Below, piece after piece: positions 7,645-15,748 of a stretch of DNA of 64,000 nt (position 1 is the first letter of the stretch; each line of letters opens with the position of its first letter). Source of the DNA: Zhongshania antarctica. Lineage in GTDB: Bacteria; Pseudomonadota; Gammaproteobacteria; Pseudomonadales; Spongiibacteraceae. The translations under genes were made by a program, and so were the position numbers. A model generated the notes under the pieces. The model saw nothing but the letters and a program-made list of their open reading frames with translations, searched no databases and had not been told where the DNA came from. The stretch covers positions 1-64,000 of the forward strand of contig NZ_JACHHW010000006.1 of assembly GCF_014202945.1 (NCBI RefSeq), read 5' to 3'.

Positions 7645-9354
7645 TTAATGCACTTGCGCGTCACCCGCTCCTTGGGGGTAACGAATGCTCTCTACCATAT
7701 CTTGAACATCCTGCGGCGGTGCAGGGGTCAAATGACATACCACAGCGGCAACCGCAAAGTTAACCAACATCCCCATGGTGCCAATGCCTTCTGGCGACAC
7801 GCCAAACCACCAGTTTTCAGGCACACTCGCGGCAGGGTTGATGAACTTAAAATAGACAATGTAAGTCGCTGTAAACACCATGCCACTGACCATGCCGGAG
7901 ATTGCCCCGTACTTATTCATGCGCTTATAAAAAATGCCAAGAATAATCGCCGGGAAAAAGCTCGATGCCGCCAAGCCAAAGGCAAAGGCCACCACCTGCG
8001 CCACAAATCCCGGCGGATTAATCCCCAAATACCCGGCGATGCACACGGCAACTGCCGCCGCCCCCCTCGCGTAACGAAGTTCTAATTTGTCCGAAATATT
8101 CGGCATCAAATTGCGCTTCAGCAAATCGTGGGAGATCGAGGTTGAGATGACCAAAAGCAAACCCGCGGAGGTCGACAAGGCTGCGGCAACGCCACCCGCC
8201 GCAACGAGGGCAATAACCCAGGCTGGCAGATTGGCAATTTCAGGATTGGCCAAGACCATAATATCCCGGTCAATATGCATCTCATTCCGGTCATCGCCAG
8301 AGTAGAACATACGGCCATCGTCGTTTTTGTCTTCCCAACCGATCAAACCAGTTTTTTCCCAGTTGGTTACCCACATCGGCGCTTCGCTGTATTCGGTGCC
8401 CTGACTATCCGCACCGTTGATGGTATTAATCATATTCAGACGTGCGAAGCCGGCAACCGCAGGTGCAGTGGTATACAACACGGCGATAAAGATCAGCGCC
8501 CAACCCGCAGATTTACGCGCATCTTTTACTTTAGGAACCGTGAAGAAACGCACAATCACGTGGGGCAATCCCGCGGTGCCTACCATCAGTGCAGCAGTGA
8601 TAAACAGAACATCCATCGTCGACTTGGTGCCACTGGTATAGGCCGCAAAGCCCAGCTCCGCCGACAAGCCATCGAGCCTATCAAGCAAATGCACCCCCGA
8701 ACCGTCTGCCAAGGTTGCGCCAAAGCCAAACTGGGGAATCACATGACCGGTAATCATGATCGAGATAAAAATGGCTGGCACTAAATAGGCCATCATCAAC
8801 ACACAGTACTGAGCGACTTGGGTGTAGGTGATGCCCTTCATACCACCCAATACGGCGTAAAAAAACACAATGGCCATGCCCAATATCACACCAGTGGTAA
8901 TATCTACCTCCAGAAAGCGACTGAACACTACCCCGACCCCTCGCATCTGCCCCGCCACATAAGTGAAGGACACAAAGATCGCGCAGACCACCGCGACAGT
9001 GCGGGCCGTTTGCGAGTAATAGCGGTCACCAATAAAGTCCGGCACGGTAAATTTTCCAAACTTACGCAGATACGGCGCTAGGCAGAGCGCTAACAAGACA
9101 TAGCCACCGGTCCAGCCCATTAAATAGACTGCGCCGTCATAGCCCATAAATGAAATAAGACCGGCCATTGATATAAATGAGGCCGCACTCATCCAGTCCG
9201 CTGCCGTCGCCATGCCGTTAACAACAGGATGAACACCACCCCCGGCAACGTAAAATTCTTTGGTGGTACCCGCCCGACAGTAAATCGCAATGGCGATATA
9301 CAGCACAAAACTCAAACCAACAATTAAAAATGTCCAAATTCTAATATCCATCAT
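7645..9354 (-). CDS. Sodium:solute symporter, ActP-like (VC_2705 family)
   Basis: Integral membrane Na+/solute cotransporter of the SSS family (569 aa, about 13 transmembrane helices), close in character to acetate permease ActP and to the VC_2705-type symporters that always travel with a DUF4212 partner. Recognisable SSF segments include GGVHPVVNGMATAADWMSAASF near residues 40-60 and GTAGLPHVIVRFFTV near 255-270. A polar insertion of about 70 residues (around 310-380) lies between two helices, as in this subfamily. It lies 6 nt downstream of the DUF4212 gene, so the two are one operon. Substrates in the family are short-chain monocarboxylates such as acetate, propionate or pyruvate. The nearby CrbS/CrbR-like genes support acetate-like solutes, by inference. 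Confidence 0.9.
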   Translation of the reverse strand: MMDIRIWTFLIVGLSFVLYIAIAIYCRAGTTKEFYVAGGGVHPVVNGMATAADWMSAASFISMAGLISFMGYDGAVYLMGWTGGYVLLALCLAPYLRKFGKFTVPDFIGDRYYSQTARTVAVVCAIFVSFTYVAGQMRGVGVVFSRFLEVDITTGVILGMAIVFFYAVLGGMKGITYTQVAQYCVLMMAYLVPAIFISIMITGHVIPQFGFGATLADGSGVHLLDRLDGLSAELGFAAYTSGTKSTMDVLFITAALMVGTAGLPHVIVRFFTVPKVKDARKSAGWALIFIAVLYTTAPAVAGFARLNMINTINGADSQGTEYSEAPMWVTNWEKTGLIGWEDKNDDGRMFYSGDDRNEMHIDRDIMVLANPEIANLPAWVIALVAAGGVAAALSTSAGLLLVISTSISHDLLKRNLMPNISDKLELRYARGAAAVAVCIAGYLGINPPGFVAQVVAFAFGLAASSFFPAIILGIFYKRMNKYGAISGMVSGMVFTATYIVYFKFINPAASVPENWWFGVSPEGIGTMGMLVNFAVAAVVCHLTPAPPQDVQDMVESIRYPQGAGDAQVH

Positions 9355-9360
9355 TCACCC

Positions 9361-9627
9361 CTAGTCTTCTTGGACATCGTATTTTTCGTCGAGGCGATTC
9401 ATTTTGTATACGTACACAAAAATCAGTACCACAAAGGTGTATATCGATCCCTGCTGAGCAAACCAAAACCCCAATTTAAAGCCAAAAAAATGGATTTGGT
9501 TAAGCGCGTCAACGAACACAATTCCAAAGCCAAACGACACTAGCGCCCACACAAAGAGCAAGCTGAGTAAGAGCTTCACGTTTTCTCGCCAATAGGCTTT
9601 CGCCAGTTCTTTCGAATGAAATGCCAT
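9361..9627 (-). CDS. DUF4212 small subunit of the sodium:solute symporter
   Basis: An 88-aa membrane protein with two transmembrane helices (about 22-42 and 53-75) and short charged termini. The N-terminal AYWRENVKLL and the second-helix segment GFWFAQQGSIYTFVVLIFVYVY are characteristic of DUF4212, the small partner encoded immediately upstream of VC_2705-type symporters. It probably assembles with the symporter in the inner membrane. A GGAGAA ribosome binding site precedes the ATG. A palindrome of the GAC-N4-GTC type lies about 70 nt upstream and may be the control site for this two-gene operon. Confidence 0.92.
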   Translation of the reverse strand: MAFHSKELAKAYWRENVKLLLSLLFVWALVSFGFGIVFVDALNQIHFFGFKLGFWFAQQGSIYTFVVLIFVYVYKMNRLDEKYDVQED

Positions 9628-9694
9628 TATTGTGTTCTCCTGTTTTATTTCGTCTTATAACCAAAGCATTGCAGCTAATTCGTTCACTCACCAT

Positions 9695-9708
9695 TCGACC
9701 TTAGTCGA
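9695..9708. promoter_or_regulatory. Palindromic operator candidate upstream of the DUF4212-symporter operon
   Basis: TCGACCTTAGTCGA is a 14-bp sequence whose arms are perfect complements (TCGAC / GTCGA, 4-nt centre). It lies 68 nt before the DUF4212 start, in the short gap after the porin gene. It shares the core GAC-CNNA-GTC with two identical palindromes upstream of the porin gene, suggesting a shared DNA-binding protein, most simply the LuxR-type response regulator encoded nearby. Confidence 0.5.
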
Positions 9709-9715
9709 GCAGCCT

Positions 9716-11074
9716 TTAGAACGTGTATTTCGCACTAAATTGTAGACGATCAACATCGCCGCTATCGTCACCATTCACCGGTCGCTCGTTGGTTTTAGTC
9801 GCGCGAATATATTCAACACCAAAATTAAGCGCTGCGATTGGCGCATAAATGAGATTGGCATGGGCACTTTGATAAGAGGCTGCCGTAGTGGCTGCAAGCG
9901 TATCGGAGTTGTCTGCAGCGCTGGCCGACAACACCAAACTACTACGCCATTTTGGCGCCCAAAAATGCCGGTAGGCGATATAGCCGCCCACGGTGTCGAT
10001 TAATTCGATATCACCGTTATCCTCAATCATACCGTCGCGGTAGGTCTGTAAACCGAGATAACGACCCAAGGCATTACCGGCATTGAGCTGTAGTCGAATA
10101 TCGTCCGCACCTAATTGCCAAACACCCGCAAAACTCAAGCCGTAACCATACCCAGTGTCGTCACCCTTTATCGCCTGTGCTTGACTGTTTGTGAAGCTTT
10201 GCTTGTAGGCGACTTCCCGTAGCAAACCCGCAAGGCTGTAGCTAAAATTACCTGACTTTGCGTTATAGCGTAGCACCGTATCGGGCAGGGCATTATTATC
10301 ATAGGCACTCGCACCTGCCCCGGAGCTGTCTTCACCGTACAAACCACTAGAGGGATTTTCCACTGCCAGCATCAGCGAGCTTGTAGCGCTCAGCGCACGG
10401 GTCCAGCGCAATTGCGCCTGACGCTCAAACAAGGTACCCACGGGACCAACAAAATCGAGGGTATCCGGTAAACTGCCCACGTTAAAAAAAGTGCTCCACG
10501 TCTGGCCAGCCAGTATTGAACTGTCGGCATCGTACTGCCAGTTCAAATAAGCGTGTCGAATACGCGACGCGGCGGAGTTGCTTATGCGCTCATCGCCAAT
10601 TTGATTCACGCCAAAATCCATCTCAATATAACTGCCCACGGTGCCAAGCTCGGTAGCAGTAGTGGTTTTAAACCAAATGCGCGAATGCTTGGCATGCATA
10701 TCAAGATGGGTGTCGCCAGACTCCCCCCCCACCGGAATCACTGAGGCGACGAGAAAATCATCCCCCACCCCCGCCAAGGCCCGTTCGCCATCGCTATATT
10801 CGCTGGCAATGGCATCCAGTTTGATATACCCGCCAAAGGCATATTCGGTAGCGCCTTTAGTCTGTTTCACACTGGACGACAGCTCTTTTTCAGCGAGTGC
10901 TTGCTCTAAGCGAGCAACTCGCTGCACCAATGTTTCTAGATGCAGTGCCTCAGACGTGGCCGCTCCAGCGACAACCGGCAAGGGTAGCGCTGCAAAAATA
11001 AAACACGCAATCAAGCTCGATTTCGACGTTCGGCCCGTCAAGTTAGCCAGAGTCAATTTTTTATTCTTTATCAC
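9716..11074 (-). CDS. DcaP-like outer membrane porin
   Basis: A 452-aa outer membrane protein: signal peptide (about residues 1-38), a short coiled-coil segment (about 45-65, with LVQRVARLEQALAEKEL), then a beta-barrel beginning YAFGGYIKLDAIASEYSDG and ending in YTF. This layout is that of the DcaP family of trimeric porins, which take up dicarboxylates and other small acids in Acinetobacter and Pseudomonas. The start shown is a GTG. Its position upstream of the DUF4212-symporter pair on the same strand suggests an outer-to-inner membrane uptake route for a small carboxylate. Two identical palindromes lie 80-135 nt upstream of the start. Confidence 0.87.
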   Translation of the reverse strand: MIKNKKLTLANLTGRTSKSSLIACFIFAALPLPVVAGAATSEALHLETLVQRVARLEQALAEKELSSSVKQTKGATEYAFGGYIKLDAIASEYSDGERALAGVGDDFLVASVIPVGGESGDTHLDMHAKHSRIWFKTTTATELGTVGSYIEMDFGVNQIGDERISNSAASRIRHAYLNWQYDADSSILAGQTWSTFFNVGSLPDTLDFVGPVGTLFERQAQLRWTRALSATSSLMLAVENPSSGLYGEDSSGAGASAYDNNALPDTVLRYNAKSGNFSYSLAGLLREVAYKQSFTNSQAQAIKGDDTGYGYGLSFAGVWQLGADDIRLQLNAGNALGRYLGLQTYRDGMIEDNGDIELIDTVGGYIAYRHFWAPKWRSSLVLSASAADNSDTLAATTAASYQSAHANLIYAPIAALNFGVEYIRATKTNERPVNGDDSGDVDRLQFSAKYTF

Positions 11075-11152
11075 AGTGAACTCTCTCGTATCGGAAATGA
11101 CACGAAATTTATAGGCTCACAGCGACACCAGTGGTATTAGCCTTTAGTCATG

Positions 11153-11169
11153 CCTAGACCAAAGTCTAA
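11153..11169. promoter_or_regulatory. Operator candidate, copy 1 (TAGAC-N4-GTCTA)
   Basis: CCTAGACCAAAGTCTAA contains the palindrome TAGAC-CAAA-GTCTA. An identical 17-bp copy occurs 39 nt further on. It lies in the divergent region between the porin gene (start 11074, minus) and the response regulator gene (start 11324, plus), about 80 nt from the porin start. The layout fits a dimeric LuxR-type response regulator. Confidence 0.6.
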
Positions 11170-11191
11170 GCGCAAGCCCATTCACCGCGAC

Positions 11192-11208
11192 CCTAGACCA
11201 AAGTCTAA
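11192..11208. promoter_or_regulatory. Operator candidate, copy 2 (TAGAC-N4-GTCTA)
   Basis: Exact 17-bp repeat of the site at 11153-11169, with start-to-start spacing of 39 nt (nearly four helical turns). It lies between divergent promoters, so the same protein could act on both the porin and the response regulator gene. Confidence 0.6.
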
Positions 11209-11323
11209 TTTTAGCGGCGCCTTAAAGCTGAGATAGTGAACTTATTCCTACGGGTCTTTGCCCTGCAATGCGGGGCATTTTTCTATACACTGTGCCACAG
11301 TATTTAAATAAAAAAGGCATCAG

Positions 11324-11977
11324 ATGGACACACTACGATTTATCATTGCCGACGATCACCCCTTGTTTCGCACGGCACTTAAAGCAAGCCTCACCATTAG
11401 TTTTGAGAACTGCCTTGTCGTTGAAGTAGCATCTATTACAGAGTTACAAACTGTTTTAGCGACTGACACGAGTAGCGACCTAATCTTACTCGATTTACAT
11501 ATGCCAGACGCACAGGGCTTTAGCGGCCTGATACACCTGCAAGCCCACTACCCTGAAATCCCCGTATTAGTGGTCTCGGCCAGTGAAAGTCCTGAGGTCA
11601 TGTGCCGCGCCATTGACCACGGCGCCGCCGGCTTTTTACCCAAAAGCAGTCAAGCTGAAACAATAAGTCTCGCGATTAACGCCGTGCTTAGTGGCGACCG
11701 CTGGCTACCTGAAGGGATTCAATTTCAAACCGGGCAAAATAGCAAAGAGCAAAAAATGGCCCGCGATATTGCCAGCCTCACGCCTCAGCAATTCCGCGTA
11801 GCCAGCCTATTAGTGCAAGGCCTGCTCAACAAGCAAATTGCCTATGAGCTCGACATCACCGAAGCGACCATAAAAGCCCACGTCACTGAAATTTTTCGCA
11901 AGCTCGGTGTTCATTCTCGCACCCAAGCGGCACTGGCATTCAGCCAATTAGATGTCAGCCCGCCAGACCTTCCCTAA
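11324..11977 (+). CDS. LuxR-family response regulator, CrbR/ErdR-like
   Basis: A 217-aa NarL/FixJ-type response regulator. The receiver domain (about 1-125) shows the acidic pair D10-D11 in ADDHPLFR, the phosphoacceptor D57 in LILLDLHMP and the conserved Lys in GFLPKSS. The C-terminal LuxR HTH (about 148-210) contains LTPQQFRVASLLVQGLLNKQIA and TIKAHVTEIFRKLGVHSR. It is tail-to-tail (5 nt apart) with a sodium-symporter-domain hybrid sensor kinase gene. That pairing is characteristic of CrbS/CrbR (Vibrio) and MxtR/ErdR (Pseudomonas), which activate acs and acetate uptake. The adjacent ActP-like symporter supports that role. Orthology itself is inferred. Confidence 0.87.
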   Translation: MDTLRFIIADDHPLFRTALKASLTISFENCLVVEVASITELQTVLATDTSSDLILLDLHMPDAQGFSGLIHLQAHYPEIPVLVVSASESPEVMCRAIDHGAAGFLPKSSQAETISLAINAVLSGDRWLPEGIQFQTGQNSKEQKMARDIASLTPQQFRVASLLVQGLLNKQIAYELDITEATIKAHVTEIFRKLGVHSRTQAALAFSQLDVSPPDLP

Positions 11978-11982
11978 GCGAC

Positions 11983-14577
11983 CTATGCACGCAACACCAA
12001 TTGACGTATTAGCCCGCGCAGTGCCGCAGGCTTTACTGGTTTAGCCAAAAGCTGATAGCCACTATCCTCAACTTGGCCACGTATTTCAGCACTGTTATCT
12101 GCACTGATCACCACTGCGGGCAAACGGGTATGCCAGTGATAATTCAGTGCCTGCAGCAACTCCAAGCCGGTTTCGCCGCCATCCAAATGAAAGTCCGCCA
12201 AAACAATATCCGGTGCCGTATCTAAGCGCCACTGCGCCAAGACCTCACCGAGATTGGCGCCGGTAAACACCTTGCACCCCCACTGGCTGAGCAAGGCATG
12301 CATACCCGCGCGAATAGCGACTTCATTGTCGATACACAGCACACTGATTCCCGCCAATTCCGATTGCAAGTTAGGCGAATCAGCAATAAAACGGCGCTCC
12401 TGCCGCTGGCCCAGTGGCACTCGGATAGCAAATACACTGCCGTGACCCTCAATAGAGTCCAGCGACACTTCATGGCCCAGCAAGCGACTAATTCGTTGCA
12501 CAATAGAAAGCCCGAGACCAAGGCCCGTTTCAGCATCATTGTGGTCGACACGCTGACCGCGTTCAAACTCATCAAACACCCGCTGCTGATCCAGCGCCGA
12601 TATACCTGGCCCCGTATCCCAAACCTGAATTAAGACACTATCGCCACTGCGCCGACACCCCAGCAACACACGGCCAGTTCGGGTATAGAGCAGGGCGTTA
12701 GACAGGAAGTTTTGCACAACCCGCCGCAATAATTGCTGATCACTGTAAACCCACACATTGCTCGGTCTAAAATGCAGAGCCAAGCCATTTTGCTCGGCAA
12801 GTAGGCCGCACTCCCGCGCTAATGGCTCAAGCAGGTCTCTTAAACAAAAGTCGCGGCGATCTAACCGTATATTTCCCGAGTCTAAACGGGCGACTTCCCG
12901 CAGCGAGGTAATCAGGTTCTCGGCGCCGGTCAAGGCCGCGTCAATATGCCCCACCTCCGCAGCCAACTCAGTCGCCGCAGTGCGGTGGGCCAATGCCGCA
13001 GTAAACAAGCGCGCCGCACTAATCGGCTGCAATAAATCGTGACTGGCCGCCGCCAGAAAACGGCTTTTACTGGCGTAAACGGTATTTAATTCCCGTTCAA
13101 TTTTGGCCCGCGCCTGATTCTCATGGGCCAGCGAGTCATTCGCGGCGCTCAATGCGGCGGTGCGCTCAACTACTCGTCGCTCTAACTGATTTTTGGTTTC
13201 ATCCAGTTCATTGAACATGCGGCGATATTCGCTTATATCGGTGTAGGTCGTTACATAGCCGCCGTTGGCCATTGGCGTTCCGCATATTTCAATCACCAAG
13301 CCATTGGGCAAACTCCGCTCTAACCGATAGGATTTGCCGTCGCTGAGTAGCGCCAAGCGCCGAGCAATAGCGGCATCCACATCGGTATCGGCATTTTGCA
13401 AATAGCCCCGCTCAGCATTGAATTGATAAACCCGCGAAATGGGGCAACCGATATACAGTAAGCGTTCCGGAAACCCAAATAACTCCATATAACGGCTATT
13501 CCACGCCACTAAGTCCAAATTAGCGTCGACCACGCTAATGCCCTGAGGAACGGTCTCAAGGGTAATTTGCAGCAAATCTTGGCCAAACTGCAGTTGTTTA
13601 GAGCTATCGCCAATGAGAAGCACAAACTCATCTAGCTCTAAAGGCTTCTTACGTTGTAACAAATCCAAGGTGCGGTGCGCCGACACGGCACCCACTATCG
13701 CCGCCAGTGCCGACTCAACTTCCTTCACAACAAAGCTCGGCACCGGATCATTCGGCAATAAGCGCTGCCCCAGGCGATGCTCAAAACGCTGCCATAATTG
13801 CTGACTGCGCTCGCGCCCTAATAGCGGCGTTAGCATGCGTTGCAATTGCCAGCTTTCAATTTTAGTCAGGGCAAAATCGGCTTTTTGGTAGGCCCAATCC
13901 CGCTGCAATTGGGTAAAGGCCCGCGCCTGACGCAATTCAATCGCCCGAAACCGGCTAAACCCCGACACCAACGCAAAACTCAGGCAGTTAAGCAGTAAGC
14001 TCCAAAACACGCCGTGACTCAGTGGATCGAGGAAATCTACCCCGAATAACGCCTCCGGCCGCAACCACTGCGAACCCAACAAGCCCTCCGCCAGCAAGGG
14101 GTGTAAAGGCCCCACCAAGGCCGGTAGCAACAAGCAGTAAAACCACAGCGCGCCACCCACAAACAAGCCAGTGATCACACCGCGGGAATGCGCCCTCGGC
14201 CAATACAAAGCCGCAATGATAGCCGGCAGTAATTGCGCTGCGGCGGCAAATGACAATAGCCCGAGTGACGCCAAGCCCGCGCGATTATTCAGCTGCTGCT
14301 CCAAAAACCACGCCGCGAGCAACACCGCTGCTATTGCGGCGCGACGCGCCTTTTGCAGCCACTTAGCATTAATACTGTGGGCGCGATTAAAAAACTGCCA
14401 AAGTGGCACCATCCATTCATTACAAATCATCACCGACAAGGTCACACAGGCCACTATCACCATGCCCGTTGCGGCTGACAAACCACCCAGCATTGCCACT
14501 ACAGCCAAGCTATTACTGCCTGCTGCCAGCGGCGCGGTCACCACAAACATATCGGCGCTGCCACTATAAGGCGACAA
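11983..14577 (-). CDS. Hybrid sensor histidine kinase, CrbS/MxtR-like, C-terminal part after a frameshift
   Basis: This 864-aa frame holds the rest of a sensor whose first 300 residues are encoded in another frame immediately upstream. Order: remaining SSF transmembrane helices (about 1-215), a linker, a PAS-like domain (about 335-450), a coiled coil, a HisKA domain with phosphoacceptor His near 513 (ASHDLLQP), and an HATPase domain with GPGIS and GLGLGLSIV. A receiver domain follows, with phosphoacceptor Asp near 794 (VLADFHLD). The apparent start is a TTG that is an internal Leu codon of the intact gene. Removing one G from the G9 tract (14579-14587) joins the two frames into about 1,170 aa, the normal SSF-PAS-HK-REC architecture. 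It is convergent with the CrbR-like gene, its probable partner. Confidence 0.88.
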   Translation of the reverse strand: MSPYSGSADMFVVTAPLAAGSNSLAVVAMLGGLSAATGMVIVACVTLSVMICNEWMVPLWQFFNRAHSINAKWLQKARRAAIAAVLLAAWFLEQQLNNRAGLASLGLLSFAAAAQLLPAIIAALYWPRAHSRGVITGLFVGGALWFYCLLLPALVGPLHPLLAEGLLGSQWLRPEALFGVDFLDPLSHGVFWSLLLNCLSFALVSGFSRFRAIELRQARAFTQLQRDWAYQKADFALTKIESWQLQRMLTPLLGRERSQQLWQRFEHRLGQRLLPNDPVPSFVVKEVESALAAIVGAVSAHRTLDLLQRKKPLELDEFVLLIGDSSKQLQFGQDLLQITLETVPQGISVVDANLDLVAWNSRYMELFGFPERLLYIGCPISRVYQFNAERGYLQNADTDVDAAIARRLALLSDGKSYRLERSLPNGLVIEICGTPMANGGYVTTYTDISEYRRMFNELDETKNQLERRVVERTAALSAANDSLAHENQARAKIERELNTVYASKSRFLAAASHDLLQPISAARLFTAALAHRTAATELAAEVGHIDAALTGAENLITSLREVARLDSGNIRLDRRDFCLRDLLEPLARECGLLAEQNGLALHFRPSNVWVYSDQQLLRRVVQNFLSNALLYTRTGRVLLGCRRSGDSVLIQVWDTGPGISALDQQRVFDEFERGQRVDHNDAETGLGLGLSIVQRISRLLGHEVSLDSIEGHGSVFAIRVPLGQRQERRFIADSPNLQSELAGISVLCIDNEVAIRAGMHALLSQWGCKVFTGANLGEVLAQWRLDTAPDIVLADFHLDGGETGLELLQALNYHWHTRLPAVVISADNSAEIRGQVEDSGYQLLAKPVKPAALRGLIRQLVLRA

Positions 14578-15481
14578 GCCCCCCCCCTAATAGCGACTGC
14601 CCGAGTACCGCTATTGGCGCGATCATGATACAAAACAGCGCGAGGTAGGCGGGGAATATCCAACGGGCAAGGCGCATATCCCGACGGCTATGATGTTCGA
14701 CTACCATCACGTGAAATTGCCTTGGCAGACACACAATTGCCGCCGCCGCCAACACCAGCTGAGTGATAAAATTAATCGGCTCTGGCCAGCCCCCTAATTG
14801 GCCGTAATCAAGGACAAGGTCCTTCGCCTCTGCGCCAAATACCAAGCTGATCGCAAACACCCCAACCGCAAGAAAAGCAATGAGTTTAACCACAGACTCA
14901 ACCGCTATCGCGGCCATCAAGCCCCGGTGGCGGTGGCGCTTATCCACTACCCGGGTGCCAAACGCCACCGTAAAAACCACTAAAATTAAGGCGGCTATAA
15001 AACTGGTGCTGCTGTGATTTTCAATTAAACTGGGTTGCCACAGGCGCTGCACCGTCAACCAGGCTTGAGTCACGGCTTTTAATTGCAGGGCGATATAAGG
15101 CAAGCTGCCAACCACCGCAATAAATGTCACCAAGGCGGCAAGAAACTGGTGTTTGCCATAGCGGGAACCAATGAAGTCAGCAATCGAGGTCACTCTATTG
15201 CGGGTGCTCACTACCGACAGGCGGCGAATAAACGGCCACGCCAAAATAAACAGCAAAATAGGCCCAAGGTAAATTGGGACAAATGACCAGCCGTCATTAA
15301 CCGCCTGGCCAACTGCGCCAAAAAAGGTCCAAGAACTGCAGTACACCGCCAGCGACAAGCTATACACCAGGGCACGCAGCAACGACGAGCGCTGGGTATG
15401 CCGGTCAGCCCACCACGCGATTAAAAACAAACAACCGACGTAACTAAACGCCAGTAACACAACCCACTGGTTTGCCAGCAC
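14564..15481 (-). CDS. Hybrid sensor histidine kinase, N-terminal sodium:solute symporter-like part (frameshifted)
   Basis: A 305-aa product consisting of the first eight or so transmembrane helices of an SSF (PutP-like) sensor domain, with segments such as SLAVYCSSWTFFGAVGQAVNDGW and RNRVTSIADFIGSRYGKHQF. The frame then runs through a poly-G tract into a premature TAG (LLGGGLVAL-stop). With eight instead of nine G the sequence would read LLGGGLSPYSGSADMFV and continue into the downstream kinase frame. The GTG start at 15481 has a GAGAGG ribosome binding site. As it stands, this gene would yield only a truncated membrane domain with no kinase. The frameshift may be a sequencing error, a real mutation or slipped-strand phase variation. 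Confidence 0.85.
   Translation of the reverse strand: MLANQWVVLLAFSYVGCLFLIAWWADRHTQRSSLLRALVYSLSLAVYCSSWTFFGAVGQAVNDGWSFVPIYLGPILLFILAWPFIRRLSVVSTRNRVTSIADFIGSRYGKHQFLAALVTFIAVVGSLPYIALQLKAVTQAWLTVQRLWQPSLIENHSSTSFIAALILVVFTVAFGTRVVDKRHRHRGLMAAIAVESVVKLIAFLAVGVFAISLVFGAEAKDLVLDYGQLGGWPEPINFITQLVLAAAAIVCLPRQFHVMVVEHHSRRDMRLARWIFPAYLALFCIMIAPIAVLGQSLLGGGLVAL
14579..14587 (-). repeat. Homopolymer G9 tract at the sensor-kinase frameshift
   Basis: Nine consecutive G on the coding (minus) strand encode Gly-Gly-Gly and shift the reading frame to a stop within five codons. A tract of eight restores a continuous gene. Tracts of this length are prone both to base-calling errors and to replication slippage. 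Confidence 0.85.
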
Positions 15482-15748
15482 CTGCCCTCTCTACGCCGGA
15501 AAACGACGATATGTTTGCGAACCCCCACAGTCTAGCCCAGCGCGGCGCCAGCGGTATTGGACAATAGTCGACATATCGCCACAAAGGCAAAAAAGCACCG
15601 CGCAAGACCCGCACTTGGTGAGATTTACAGTATTAAACCTTTCCCTTACTGCCACTGATGCGTAACATTCGCTCTCCAGAAATCAGGGCCATTGCACCTG
15701 TGCAAGCCCCCTGAACACACTCAATACATCAAGCCGTACCCAAAATAT

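Noticed and set aside
15692-15748. Longer start for rapA
   Set aside because: The added 19 residues (ending YIKPYPKY) do not resemble RapA N-termini, and the family begins at the later ATG.
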